In this document: positions 45,467 to 54,514 of the stretch, piece after piece
Position numbering within the stretch: position 1 is the first letter of the stretch
How the letters are laid out: each line of letters starts with the position of its first letter
Made by a program: the position numbers and the translations under genes
Notes under the pieces: generated by a model
Told to the model about the DNA's origin: nothing
Seen by the model: the letters and a program-made list of their open reading frames with translations, nothing else
Databases searched by the model: none
Assembly: GCF_900454685.1 (NCBI RefSeq)
Contig: NZ_UATM01000032.1
Location: forward strand, 620,001 to 684,000
Source of the DNA: Peptoniphilus harei
GTDB taxonomy: Bacteria > Bacillota > Clostridia > Tissierellales > Peptoniphilaceae
Length of the DNA: 64,000 nucleotides
Direction: 5' to 3'

Positions 45467-46289
45467 TTAATTCAACTTTCTTCTAAAGTGAGCACTGATA
45501 TTTTCGATGACAAATACTGTTATAAGTAGCATCAAGAGAATCATGCCCACACGGTTGTAGTCTCTCCAGTTAATGTTTTCGTTAATAAGAAGTCCCAGTC
45601 CACCGGCACCAACATAACCAAGGATGGCAGCGTATCTCACGTTACCTTCAAAGTTATAAAGGGCAGTTGATAAATAAAAGGGAAGGATTTCTGGCACAAT
45701 GGATTTGAAAAAAGGCCATAGTCCTAGTGAAGCCCATGGAGATCATTGCTTCAAAGGCTCCCATGTTAACTGTTTCAATTTGCTCATAAGTTAGCTTTCC
45801 AACATAGGAGAAGGAAAATAAAAATATGGCAACTGTACCAGCAAAGGCACCAAGTCCAAAAATATAAGTTGCAATAAGTGCAGACACAAGTGTTGGAATG
45901 GTACGAAGGATTGAGAAAAGTAACTTAACAATCCAGTTTATGACCTTGTTATTTACCATGTTGTTTGATGCCAAGAAGGCAAAGGGCATAGCCAAAACTG
46001 CTCCCAAGAAGGATCCCAAGAAGGACATCTTTATTGTGTCAAAAAGTGGTCCCACTATTGAAGGGAAGTAGGAAAAGTTTGGCTTAAACATTGGAGATAA
46101 AATGGCAAAGAGCTTGTGAATATTTTTCGAGAGAGTTGCCATTGAAAAGTTCGTAACTCTTACAGAAAGCATGGTAAAAAGAAGCAAGAGAATAAGGATA
46201 GGTATAGTCAAAGTCGGCTTCTCATAGACTTCCTTACCAGACTTTAGGGTGTGTTTTTTTGGTTTAAAGATTTTGTAGTAGAGGCTCAT
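45467..46289 (-). CDS. phnE: Phosphonate-type ABC transporter permease (first PhnE, apparent frameshift)
   Basis: The first frame from ATG 46289 gives the N-terminal five helices and the EAA segment to GFTRTMAFF. It then goes out of frame at a run of six T on the minus strand (plus A6 at 45708-45713). With five T the reading continues into the C-terminal part KSIVPEILPFYLSTALYNFE ... GYVGAGGLG, ending at 45467. The joined protein has about 274 residues, normal for PhnE. It is either a sequencing error or a recent mutation. It overlaps phnC. Confidence 0.82.
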
Positions 46290-47050
46290 ACTTCCTCCAA
46301 TTTTATTTCTTCAAAGGAATCTCCATAAATAGATTTTAAAACGCTATCGTCCACATTCTTGGCTGGTCCATAATAGATTACCTCTCCGTCACGAACTCCA
46401 AGAACAGTTGTGGCATATTCAAGGGCAAGCTCAACGTGGTGGATATTTAAGAGGATAGTGATTCCAAGATTTTCGTTAATCTTTTTAAAATAATCCATAA
46501 CCTGTCTTGCTGTGACAGGGTCAAGACTTGCAACAGGTTCGTCAGCAAGGATAATGCTTGGGTTTTGGACAAGGGTCCTAGCAAGAGCAACCCTTTGTTG
46601 TTGTCCACCAGATAGGTTGTCAGCTCTTTCAAAGGCCTTGTCAAGGATGTCAACTTGCTCAAGAGCTTCAAGAGCCTTTATCTTACATTCCTTTGGATAA
46701 ATTCCAAATAGGGACTGGATGGGATTTAAATCAGGTACAAAAGAAGACATTACATTCTTGATAACAGAAATTCTTTCAACAAGGTTAAAGGATTGGAAAA
46801 TCATCCCAATATTTCTCCTAAACTTGCGAAGTTCTTTTCCCTTTAGAGATTTAACATCAACTCCATCAACAGTAAGAGTCCCTGCATTAATGTCGTGCAT
46901 CTTATTTATAGTCCTAATTAGGGTAGATTTACCGGCACCAGACCTTCCTATTATGGCAACAAACTCGCCATCCTCAATAGTAAGGTTTATATCTTTTAGG
47001 GCCTTAAATCCACCAGGATAAACTTTATCTACATTCTTAAATTCAATCAT
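46286..47050 (-). CDS. phnC: Phosphonate-type ABC transporter ATP-binding protein
   Basis: Start at ATG 47050 behind AGGAG. 254 residues. Walker A GRSGAGKS, Q-loop MIFQSFNL, signature LSGGQQQR, Walker B IILADEPVASLD and His in NIHHVELAL are complete. The LNPIQSLFGIYP insertion is typical for PhnC. It drives the two PhnE-type permeases. Confidence 0.93.
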   Translation of the reverse strand: MIEFKNVDKVYPGGFKALKDINLTIEDGEFVAIIGRSGAGKSTLIRTINKMHDINAGTLTVDGVDVKSLKGKELRKFRRNIGMIFQSFNLVERISVIKNVMSSFVPDLNPIQSLFGIYPKECKIKALEALEQVDILDKAFERADNLSGGQQQRVALARTLVQNPSIILADEPVASLDPVTARQVMDYFKKINENLGITILLNIHHVELALEYATTVLGVRDGEVIYYGPAKNVDDSVLKSIYGDSFEEIKLEEV

Positions 47051-47061
47051 AATTCTCCTCA

Positions 47062-47086
47062 TAAAAAAGAGCTTCTAATGAAGCCC
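47062..47086 (-). terminator. Hairpin between phnD and phnC
   Basis: On the minus strand GGGCTTC pairs with GAAGCTC (one G-T) and T7 follows. It probably lets the binding protein be made in excess of the membrane parts. Confidence 0.75.
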
Positions 47087-47090
47087 TTTC

Positions 47091-48128
47091 TTAATTTTTA
47101 AGTTCTCTTAATAATTTTTGTGCTTCTCTTTCGCCATCATAGTTCTTGTCATCAGCAGCTTTGTAACCTTCGTGGCTGTAGATTGCTATGATTTCTTTAC
47201 CTTCTTCGCTTTCACCGATTTCTATGAAAGATTCTTGAAGGGCTTTTTTGAAGTCATCTGTCATAATTTCTGAGTTTTTAGAAACTGAAATTGTATCGTT
47301 GTAAATTTTATCAGTTACACCAATTACATTAGTTTCATCCCAGATAGACTTAGTCTTGCCAAATTCATTTTGCCATTTTTCAGCATTGTCTACTCTAACA
47401 TCAGCGAAACCTACCATAATATCAACTTGGCCAGAAGCAAGTCTTGCCATAGAAGATGGGTAAGAGTCAGCTTGAACAACTGAAGGAAGATCAGTTAGAC
47501 CCTTGTCATAGTTCTTTTGTAGCCATAGGTAAGGGTAGATGTAACCAGCAGATGAAGATGATCCCATTACAGACCATTTAGCACTTGCAAGGTCTTCCCA
47601 AGTTAACTTTTCTCCATTATTTACTTTTGCAGCAAGTTCTTGACCCTTTTCAGAAGGACCAGCAATTACAAGTGATCTATAATAGTCAACTTGTTCTTCA
47701 GCCTTTTCTGTAGGCTTCTTGTCGTTCCATTCCTTTGGATCTTCAGAATCAACAGAAAGACCCTTTCTTGTTGCAGTAAGAAGAACTTCAGCACCATCAT
47801 CGTAGATAGCATAAGTTCCACCAGGAATAAATCCAATATCAACAGAACCAGCACTTAGGGCTTCACCAGTTGATTCATAGTTTGTACCAACTGTGATGTC
47901 AATGTTTTTAACATCGTAACCTTTTTCGGCAAGCTTAGTCTTTAAAACTTCTTTAAGTGGTTCAGTCTTAGTTACTATTTCGTCAGGTTCCCTAGAAGGA
48001 ACGAATTGGATTTTTAAATCCTCGATTACATTGCCATCTGCATCAGCTGTTGCCTCTTTCTTGTTACCGCCACAAGCAGTAAGAGTCATTAGCATTGCAA
48101 GTAGCAATACCAACCATGTTTTTTTCAT
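47091..48128 (-). CDS. phnD: Phosphonate/phosphite-type ABC transporter substrate-binding lipoprotein
   Basis: ATG 48128 is chosen because GGAGG lies upstream and the lipoprotein signal starts there. 345 residues. The lipobox is LTAC. The domain begins LKIQFVPSREPDEI and contains SAGSVDIGFIPGGTYAIY and WSVMGSSSSAGYIYPYLWL, characteristic of PhnD proteins that bind phosphonate, phosphite or related anions. First gene of a five-gene operon. No C-P lyase gene is in view. Confidence 0.9.
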   Translation of the reverse strand: MKKTWLVLLLAMLMTLTACGGNKKEATADADGNVIEDLKIQFVPSREPDEIVTKTEPLKEVLKTKLAEKGYDVKNIDITVGTNYESTGEALSAGSVDIGFIPGGTYAIYDDGAEVLLTATRKGLSVDSEDPKEWNDKKPTEKAEEQVDYYRSLVIAGPSEKGQELAAKVNNGEKLTWEDLASAKWSVMGSSSSAGYIYPYLWLQKNYDKGLTDLPSVVQADSYPSSMARLASGQVDIMVGFADVRVDNAEKWQNEFGKTKSIWDETNVIGVTDKIYNDTISVSKNSEIMTDDFKKALQESFIEIGESEEGKEIIAIYSHEGYKAADDKNYDGEREAQKLLRELKN

Positions 48129-48182
48129 ATAATACCTCCAAAAAATTCGTGGGTAATCCCACAGCAAAATCTTGTCAAATGT

Positions 48183-48191
48183 ATTATACCA
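48183..48191 (-). promoter_or_regulatory. phnD extended -10 promoter
   Basis: Minus strand TGGTATAAT (TATAAT at 48188-48183). In the leader GTGGG-ATTA-CCCAC is followed by T6, a small terminator-like hairpin directly before the RBS. Confidence 0.55.
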
Positions 48192-48284
48192 AATAAACAA
48201 AAAATATAAATTAAAGACTATAAAAAAATTAAAAATTATGACCAATTATTCTTAATTTATTAAATTGAGACGACATATTTAATT

Positions 48285-48293
48285 TGATATAAT
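48285..48293 (+). promoter_or_regulatory. rlmD extended -10 promoter
   Basis: TGATATAAT with TATAAT at 48288-48293, 20 bases before the ATG, and AAAGGAGTGA in between. Confidence 0.6.
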
Positions 48294-48313
48294 TTTCCTA
48301 AAGGAGTGACACA

Positions 48314-49642
48314 ATGAGCATTATAGTTAAAATAGATGAATCGAGATTCCCAAACCTATCAAGGGGAAGCTTTGAAGATAGAGAGTACCACTTTAAGGGC
48401 GGCATAGTTGGCCAAAGAGTAGAAATAAAAGCAAGAGGAAAAAAATCAAAAAAGGCAAAACTTCTTAGCATAATAGAAAAATCAGACATAGAAATAGAAA
48501 GCCAATGTCCTCATTTTGAAAAGTGTGGCGGTTGTACTTACCAAACCCTAACTTATGAAGATGAACTTAAATACAAAAAAGGATTAATAAAAAATTTATT
48601 TAAAGAAAATGGAATAGAAAGAGAAATTGAAATCATTCCATCACCAGTCCACAAACATTATAGAAACAAAATGGAATATACCTTTGGCGACGAGTACAAG
48701 GGTGGGCCACTTTCACTTGGACTTCACGTGAAGAATAGATTTCACGAAATAATAAACACTACAGACTGCAATATAGTTGACCATGACTTCAATACAATAA
48801 GGACGGAAGTGAGAAACTACTTCGAAGACCTGGGCGAAGTCCAATACAACAGAAAAAGACACGAGGGATTCCTCCGTCACCTCCTAATAAGAAAGGCAAC
48901 AAAGACTGGAGAGATAATGGTACTTCTTTCAACATCAAGCCAAAGCAAGCTCGATGAAGAAGCCTTTATAAAATTCTTATTAGACTTGGACTTAGAAGGA
49001 CAAATAGTATCAATCTATCATGTGATAAATGATGCCCTATCAGATGCCATAGTCCCAGAAGAAATGAAACTAATTTACGGCAAGGATCATATAGAAGAAG
49101 AAGTCCTTGGACTTAGATTTAAAATAAGCCCCTTCTCCTTCTTCCAAACAAACACGAAATCAGCAGAAGTCCTTTACAAGATGGCTAGAGAAAAAATTGA
49201 TGCCAAAGACAAATTGGTCTTTGACTTGTATTCAGGAACAGGAACAATCACCCAAGTCTTAGCAGAGTCAGCCAAAAAAGTTATAGGAGTAGAAATAGTA
49301 GAAGAAGCAGTAGAAGCAGCAAGAGAAAATGCAAAATTAAACGGCATAGACAACGTGAAATTCATAGCATCAGACGTCTTAAAAGTCTTAGACGACCTAG
49401 ACAAGAACCCTGACCTAATAGTCCTTGACCCACCAAGAGAAGGAATAAACCCAAGAGCCATAGAAAAGATAATAGACTTTGACCCAGAAAAGTTTTTATA
49501 TATATCTTGCAACCCAGTAACCTTAGTAAGAGACCTTGGAGTCTTTAAAGAAAGAGGCTATGAAATAGAAGAACTAGAGATAGTAGACCAGTTCCCAAAA
49601 ACCTCTCACGTCGAGACCATAGCGTTGATACAAAAGATATAA
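48314..49642 (+). CDS. rlmD: 23S rRNA (uracil-5-)-methyltransferase, RlmD/RumA family
   Basis: 442 residues. An N-terminal TRAM-like domain is followed by the Fe-S cluster Cys pattern (CPHFEKCGGC). The SAM-binding motif is LVFDLYSGTGTITQ, and the catalytic Cys is in YISCNPVTLVRDL. It methylates C5 of a uridine in 23S rRNA. The last residues SHVETIALIQKI come from the left end of the mobile element if the integration model is right. A typical extension of this subfamily (HAETVALLSKLN onward) is found 13.2 kb downstream at 62798-63109. Confidence 0.9.
   Translation: MSIIVKIDESRFPNLSRGSFEDREYHFKGGIVGQRVEIKARGKKSKKAKLLSIIEKSDIEIESQCPHFEKCGGCTYQTLTYEDELKYKKGLIKNLFKENGIEREIEIIPSPVHKHYRNKMEYTFGDEYKGGPLSLGLHVKNRFHEIINTTDCNIVDHDFNTIRTEVRNYFEDLGEVQYNRKRHEGFLRHLLIRKATKTGEIMVLLSTSSQSKLDEEAFIKFLLDLDLEGQIVSIYHVINDALSDAIVPEEMKLIYGKDHIEEEVLGLRFKISPFSFFQTNTKSAEVLYKMAREKIDAKDKLVFDLYSGTGTITQVLAESAKKVIGVEIVEEAVEAARENAKLNGIDNVKFIASDVLKVLDDLDKNPDLIVLDPPREGINPRAIEKIIDFDPEKFLYISCNPVTLVRDLGVFKERGYEIEELEIVDQFPKTSHVETIALIQKI
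49613..49617 (+). other. Putative attL core
   Basis: GAGAC in the rlmD codons for V-E-T, shared with the right end at 62804-62808. The crossover dinucleotide must lie in or next to it. Confidence 0.5.
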
Positions 49643-49810
49643 ATTTAGAAATCCTGCATTTTAAGCAGTTTTATAAGCATTTTGTCTTCGATAAAGATGA
49701 AGAAGGATACGTCAAAAAGACTCAAAAAAACTACATGAACGTAAGAGTAGTTTTGCAACTGGTATGAGGAAACACAAAAAATATAATTAACCCATTTTGT
49801 ACTTTCTACA

Positions 49811-49839
49811 AGAGTAGCTTATAAGGCTGCTCTTTTTTT
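49811..49839 (+). terminator. Terminator at the left end of the element
   Basis: AGAGTAGC pairs with GCTGCTCT (one T-G), followed by T7. The rest of 49643-49953 holds no gene that I can see; it includes the -10 for ietA. Confidence 0.75.
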
Positions 49840-49920
49840 ATGAAGAAAGGATAATATAACTTTAGACATATAAATCTAAATATTTGTCCCATAAACGTAG
49901 AAATACGTCCCGATTTGCGA

Positions 49921-49926
49921 TATAAT
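49921..49926 (+). promoter_or_regulatory. ietA -10 element with upstream repeats
   Basis: TATAAT at 49921-49926. Upstream (49885-49912) GTCCC occurs twice and ACGT flanks AGAAAT, a short symmetric pattern that could be an operator. Confidence 0.4.
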
Positions 49927-49953
49927 GATAAAGAAATTAGGAGGTATGGCAAT

Positions 49954-51021
49954 ATGAAAAAACAAAATGTTTTGAATTTAATAAAATACCATGTGGAAAG
50001 GAATGAAAATTCCTTTAGAAATGAGGCTATAGCAATAGCAAGATATTTTGATAGCATAGGAGATTATCAGTTATCTGAATATATTATGGGGTTAATATCT
50101 GAATCAAATTTATATTCACCACAAAGTAGTGATTTTGAAAGTGAGTTTTTAAAGCAAGTTGAAATAAGAAATTTGGAGGCTTTAAATTTACCGCTTGAAA
50201 TAACAGAGGATATAAAAGGTATTATTAATGCTGTAAATTATAATATTGGTATTAATAAATTTTTATTTGAAGGATTACCGGGAAGCGGAAAAACAGAAGC
50301 AGCAAAAAATGTTGCAAGATTGTTGGATCGCTCTCTTTTTAGAGTGGATTTTGAAAATTTGATAGATAGCAAGTTGGGACAGACTAATAAAAATATAGTA
50401 AAAGTATTTAGAGAAATAAATATGCTTCCAAATGCAAATAAGGTTGTGGTTTTATTTGATGAAATTGATGTTATTGCTTTAGATAGGATTAATTCTAATG
50501 ATATTAGGGAGATGGGAAGAGTAACATCTACAATTTTAAGAGAATTAGATAGATTAACAGATCTTAATAAAGAAATAGTGCTTATTGCAACAACTAATAT
50601 ATATTCAAATTTTGATAAAGCATTAATTAGGAGATTTGATGCTGTTATTAATTTCAATAGGTATAGCGATGAGGATTTAATAGAAGTTGCTGAATATTAC
50701 TTTTCTTCTTTTATCAAGAATTTTAAAGGAATATCAAAAGACACAAGATTATTTAAAAAGATATTGAAAAAAGCAAAAAAAATACCTTATCCTGGAGAAT
50801 TGAAAAACATTATAAAAACATCACTTGCATTTAGTGATGTTGATTCTGAGTATGATTATTTTAAGAGATTATATAATAGCTTGATAGGAGATCTGGATCA
50901 CAAGGATATAAACCAGCTTCATGAGGAAGGCTTCACTGTAAGAGAAATAGAAAAATTAAAAGGAGAGTCTAAAAGTTCTGTCTCAAGAAAGTTAAAGAAG
51001 GAGGAAGTAGATAGTGAATAA
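49954..51021 (+). CDS. ietA: AAA+ ATPase of an IetAS-type defence pair
   Basis: ATG 49954 follows AGGAGG (49939-49944). 355 residues. Walker A GLPGSGKT at 107-114, Walker B VVVLFDEIDVIAL, then sensor and arginine-finger regions (ATTNIYSNFDKALIRRFDA). The C-terminus adds a helix-turn-helix-like tail (GFTVREIEKLKGESKSSVSR). It overlaps the next gene, a subtilisin-like protease, by 8 bases. AAA+ ATPase plus S8 protease is the IetA-IetS pair, first described in plasmid exclusion and later as phage defence. The assignment is from gene order and domains. Confidence 0.75.
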   Translation: MKKQNVLNLIKYHVERNENSFRNEAIAIARYFDSIGDYQLSEYIMGLISESNLYSPQSSDFESEFLKQVEIRNLEALNLPLEITEDIKGIINAVNYNIGINKFLFEGLPGSGKTEAAKNVARLLDRSLFRVDFENLIDSKLGQTNKNIVKVFREINMLPNANKVVVLFDEIDVIALDRINSNDIREMGRVTSTILRELDRLTDLNKEIVLIATTNIYSNFDKALIRRFDAVINFNRYSDEDLIEVAEYYFSSFIKNFKGISKDTRLFKKILKKAKKIPYPGELKNIIKTSLAFSDVDSEYDYFKRLYNSLIGDLDHKDINQLHEEGFTVREIEKLKGESKSSVSRKLKKEEVDSE

Positions 51022-53248
51022 TGTCTTGGAATTAAAAGGGAAACGCTTTGTACAAGCCAGTAAAAATGGTAATCGTGGTGGTGTATCCATGAATGGGAGG
51101 ATGGAAGTCAGTACAGAGCATTTATTAAGATTAAAAGCTCAGCTAATCCAGATTAAAGAATTTTGGGATAAAGAAACAAAACCGTTTGAGGGTATTTTGG
51201 TTAGTGTTTATTATAATAAGATTGTTGCGAAAAGTAATCGAATTGCTGGACTTTTTAAAGGGACAAATTCTAATGAAGCAATTGTTGGAGCAAAATTTAA
51301 TTCAAATCAGAGTAAGCATATAATAACATATTTTCTTGATGAAGATGATTTAACTAAAAGTATAGAGTTAATTGTAAATACTTCAAATATATTATCTCAA
51401 AAATTTAGAGGAAATATCAGCAAGAGCGAATTTAAAGACAAAAGTATTGTTAATTCGGAGGTTTTTAAAAAACTTTCTGTAAGTATGTCTACATTTAAAC
51501 AGGTGATTGCAGATGTATCGTATATTGATTCTTTTGAGGTAGAGTTACCTACGATAGATATAAAACAGAGTATTATAACTTTGTATGATGTAAGAAAAGA
51601 TACAAAATTATTATTTGAAAGATTAGGGATAGATATTTTAAGTAGCCGAATTTTAGATAATCAAACTGTTTACTTAGACGAAAAGCAGGTAGAACTACTT
51701 TTAGTAAAAGCACCTTATCTTGTTTCAATGGCAACCGTTGATTTGTCAAGTTTATCACCTGATGATTTTACCAATGAGCATCAAACAAAAATGATAACTA
51801 TACCATCCCCAACTATTGAACCAACAATTGGGGTGATAGATACCTTATTTGATGAAAGTGTTTATTTTAGTGATTGGGTTGAATATCATGATATGGTCTC
51901 AGAAGATATACCAAAAAATCCAAAAGATTATAATCATGGGACAGCAGTATCTTCCATTATTGTTGATGGAGCAAGATTAAATCCTTGGCTGGATGATGGC
52001 TGTGGAAGGTTTAAAGTTAGGCATTTTGGAGTAGCGGTAGGTGCTGAATTTTCTTCATTTTCAATAATAAAGAAAATAAAGAGTATTGTGGTAAATAATT
52101 CAGATATAAAAGTCTGGAATATTTCACTTGGTAGTAATCAGGAAATTAATGACAACTTTATTTCTGCTGAAGCTGCAACATTAGATAAAATTCAGTTTGA
52201 AAACAATGTAATATTTGTTGTGGCAGGGACAAATAAACCAAGTGCAGATATAGTAAAAATAGGATCTCCAGCAGATTCTGTTAATAGTATAGTTGTAAAT
52301 TCAGTTAGTAAGAATGGTCTGTCTACTAAATATGCTCGTAAAGGATTGGTATTATCTTTTTATGCAAAGCCTGATGTGAGCTATTATGGTGGCAGTGAAG
52401 AAGAGTACATTAGGGTTTGTGAACCTTTAGGGGCTGCGAGTGTTGCTGGTACTTCTTATGCTGCACCGTGGATTGCGAGAAAATTATCTTATTTAATTGA
52501 TGTGATAGGATTTAATAGAGAAGTTGCAAAAGCCATTATTATTGACGCTGCAAGAGGTTGGGATGAAAAACCGACTCCTGAGGAAGTTGCTTTATATGGG
52601 CATGGACTTGTACCAATTCATATAAACGATATTATTCAAACAAAAGATGATGAAATAAAATTTGTGGTATCAGACGTTAGTGAAAAATGGAATACTTATA
52701 GCTATGATTTTCCAGTGCCTCTAAAGGATAATAAGTATCCATATATTGCAAAGGCTACTATGTGTTATTTTCCATTGTGTGATAGATTGCAAGGTGTTGA
52801 TTATACAAATACGGAATTAAATTTACATTTTGGGCGAATAGGGGATGATAAAAAAATCAAGGATATTAAGGGGGATAAACAGAATACGGAAGATACTTTA
52901 GAGGGAGAAAGAAATTATCTTTTGGAAGGTGAAGCCAGAAAGCAGTTTAGAAAATGGGATAATGTAAAGTATATCGCAGAGAGTGCTACAAAAAGAATGA
53001 TACCAAAAGACTCTTATAGAAATAAAAACTGGGGTATGGAAGTAAAGACAAATAACCGATTAGCTCCTCAAGATGGTATAGGAGTTAGGTTTGGTGTTGT
53101 TGTAACACTCAAAGAAATGAATGGAGTTAATAGAATTGATGAATTTATCAGAAGTTGTACATTAAATGGTTGGTTAGTAAATGAAATCGATGTTGTTAAT
53201 AGAGTAGATATTCACCAAAAAGTTAATGAAGAAATTAAGTGGGAATAG
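51014..53248 (+). CDS. ietS: Subtilisin-like serine protease of an IetAS-type defence pair
   Basis: GTG start overlapping the ietA end, RBS AAGGAGGAAG. 744 residues. The S8 triad is complete: D276 in GVIDTLFD, H308 in NHGTAVSS, S481 in AGTSYAAPW. A roughly 250-residue N-terminal domain and a 200-residue C-terminal domain flank the protease. No signal peptide, so it acts inside the cell. The ATPase is presumed to control it on infection or plasmid entry. Together with ietA it is the main cargo of the element. Confidence 0.75.
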   Translation: MNNVLELKGKRFVQASKNGNRGGVSMNGRMEVSTEHLLRLKAQLIQIKEFWDKETKPFEGILVSVYYNKIVAKSNRIAGLFKGTNSNEAIVGAKFNSNQSKHIITYFLDEDDLTKSIELIVNTSNILSQKFRGNISKSEFKDKSIVNSEVFKKLSVSMSTFKQVIADVSYIDSFEVELPTIDIKQSIITLYDVRKDTKLLFERLGIDILSSRILDNQTVYLDEKQVELLLVKAPYLVSMATVDLSSLSPDDFTNEHQTKMITIPSPTIEPTIGVIDTLFDESVYFSDWVEYHDMVSEDIPKNPKDYNHGTAVSSIIVDGARLNPWLDDGCGRFKVRHFGVAVGAEFSSFSIIKKIKSIVVNNSDIKVWNISLGSNQEINDNFISAEAATLDKIQFENNVIFVVAGTNKPSADIVKIGSPADSVNSIVVNSVSKNGLSTKYARKGLVLSFYAKPDVSYYGGSEEEYIRVCEPLGAASVAGTSYAAPWIARKLSYLIDVIGFNREVAKAIIIDAARGWDEKPTPEEVALYGHGLVPIHINDIIQTKDDEIKFVVSDVSEKWNTYSYDFPVPLKDNKYPYIAKATMCYFPLCDRLQGVDYTNTELNLHFGRIGDDKKIKDIKGDKQNTEDTLEGERNYLLEGEARKQFRKWDNVKYIAESATKRMIPKDSYRNKNWGMEVKTNNRLAPQDGIGVRFGVVVTLKEMNGVNRIDEFIRSCTLNGWLVNEIDVVNRVDIHQKVNEEIKWE

Positions 53249-53333
53249 TATTTGTTTTTTTGCACTATCGACAGTAAATGGAATGGTATGGAATATTTAT
53301 AAAAATTATAGCAAGTATAAGAGGTGAAGAGAT

Positions 53334-53638
53334 ATGGAGAATCAAGATAAGATATATGAAATAGAAATTAACAGTTGTGGTATAGGAGGGAAGCTTAGGA
53401 TACAGAATAGAAATAATCTTAGGTATAAAAAAATTCGTACGTAGATAGCAATGTTGTACGAGAACATCTTTGTTTGTCTAAAGAAGAATATGAGTTGGCA
53501 ATGCTTAATTTATTTAGATTATATTGTTGTGAGGGATTTTATCAAGAAACATCAGCAATGTATTTTGGCAACATACCGATTCAAGCTAATGGAGGCATTG
53601 AAAAATTTAGGATTACTGCATTAGTATATAATTATTAG
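53334..53638 (+). CDS. Small hypothetical protein after ietS (apparent -1 frameshift)
   Basis: ATG 53334 behind AGGTGAAGAG. The frame runs about 36 residues (MENQDKIYEIEINSCGIGG...) to a TAG just after seven A (53427-53433). With eight A it continues into VDSNVVREHLCLSKEEYEL ... FRITALVYNY and TAG 53636-53638, making about 101 residues. No family is recognised. Its position right after IetAS suggests accessory cargo. Confidence 0.5.
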
Positions 53639-53675
53639 ATATGATATTAGAAAAGGATTAGAGGGAGTGATGACT

Positions 53676-54500
53676 ATGCCTGATACAATTATATATTGGT
53701 TATGGGGATTGGTAAAAGCAATACCTGAAGATATTATCAAAGGACTAATAGCATCATTTTTAATTTTACTTATAATAAAACTTGTTAACAAAGTTAAATT
53801 TTTAACTTCTAAAATTAAAAATATCATATTAAATTTGTTTAATACGAAGATAGAAATATCTACTAAAACCACTTTTATTGAATCTCCAGATTATCATTAC
53901 ACTACAATAAGACGAGCTGAAAATGTTAGAAGTGAAAATTCTAATGACAATGATGTTTTTTTGCTAATTATTGCAGGAGTGTTTGTAGCTTCTATAGTAG
54001 TTAGTTTTTTCAAAGAATATGTAGATTATATTTCTTTGTTTTTAAAGTGGTTTGGACTTATCCCACTGATGATATGTATATTATTTTTATTTGTTATATC
54101 TATTAGTCAAGAAGTTCAAAAAGTTACAGTTAAATTCATCGCAGTTTCAATAGTTGTTTCTGCATTGACATTATATTATGGACTTAATCTTAAAGAAATG
54201 GCGACAACAATGAGTGCAACAATAACAGACGGAAGAAATCTTTTTGCATCGGTATATAAAATTTTTGGCGTATTTATAGGAGTAATTCAACAGTTAATAT
54301 CTTATATATTATTGCTTAGAGTAATAAGTGTTTATATTGATAGAAAAAAGAAAAAACCGATACAATCAGTTCGTCGTTTCATCGCTAAAACAAAACAATT
54401 TGAATCGGTTATGTTCCTTAGCATTATAGTAATATTTTTGTCAATTTTATCATACGCATTTACATTAGAAGCTATTCATAAATTTCTATTAAAACAATAG
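53676..54500 (+). CDS. Hypothetical multi-span membrane protein
   Basis: ATG 53676 is 8 bases after GAGGGAG; ATG 53670 and GTG 53667 are also in frame. 274 residues. About six hydrophobic segments: one at the N-terminus (LIASFLILLIIKLV), then after a polar stretch (60-95) pairs near 98-115, 125-145, 155-175 and 195-220, and one near the C-terminus. No family recognised. It closes the ietAS side of the element and meets the relaxase gene tail-to-tail. It could be a membrane effector or partner of the defence cargo. Confidence 0.55.
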   Translation: MPDTIIYWLWGLVKAIPEDIIKGLIASFLILLIIKLVNKVKFLTSKIKNIILNLFNTKIEISTKTTFIESPDYHYTTIRRAENVRSENSNDNDVFLLIIAGVFVASIVVSFFKEYVDYISLFLKWFGLIPLMICILFLFVISISQEVQKVTVKFIAVSIVVSALTLYYGLNLKEMATTMSATITDGRNLFASVYKIFGVFIGVIQQLISYILLLRVISVYIDRKKKKPIQSVRRFIAKTKQFESVMFLSIIVIFLSILSYAFTLEAIHKFLLKQ

Positions 54501-54514
54501 GAAGATTTAAAAGG

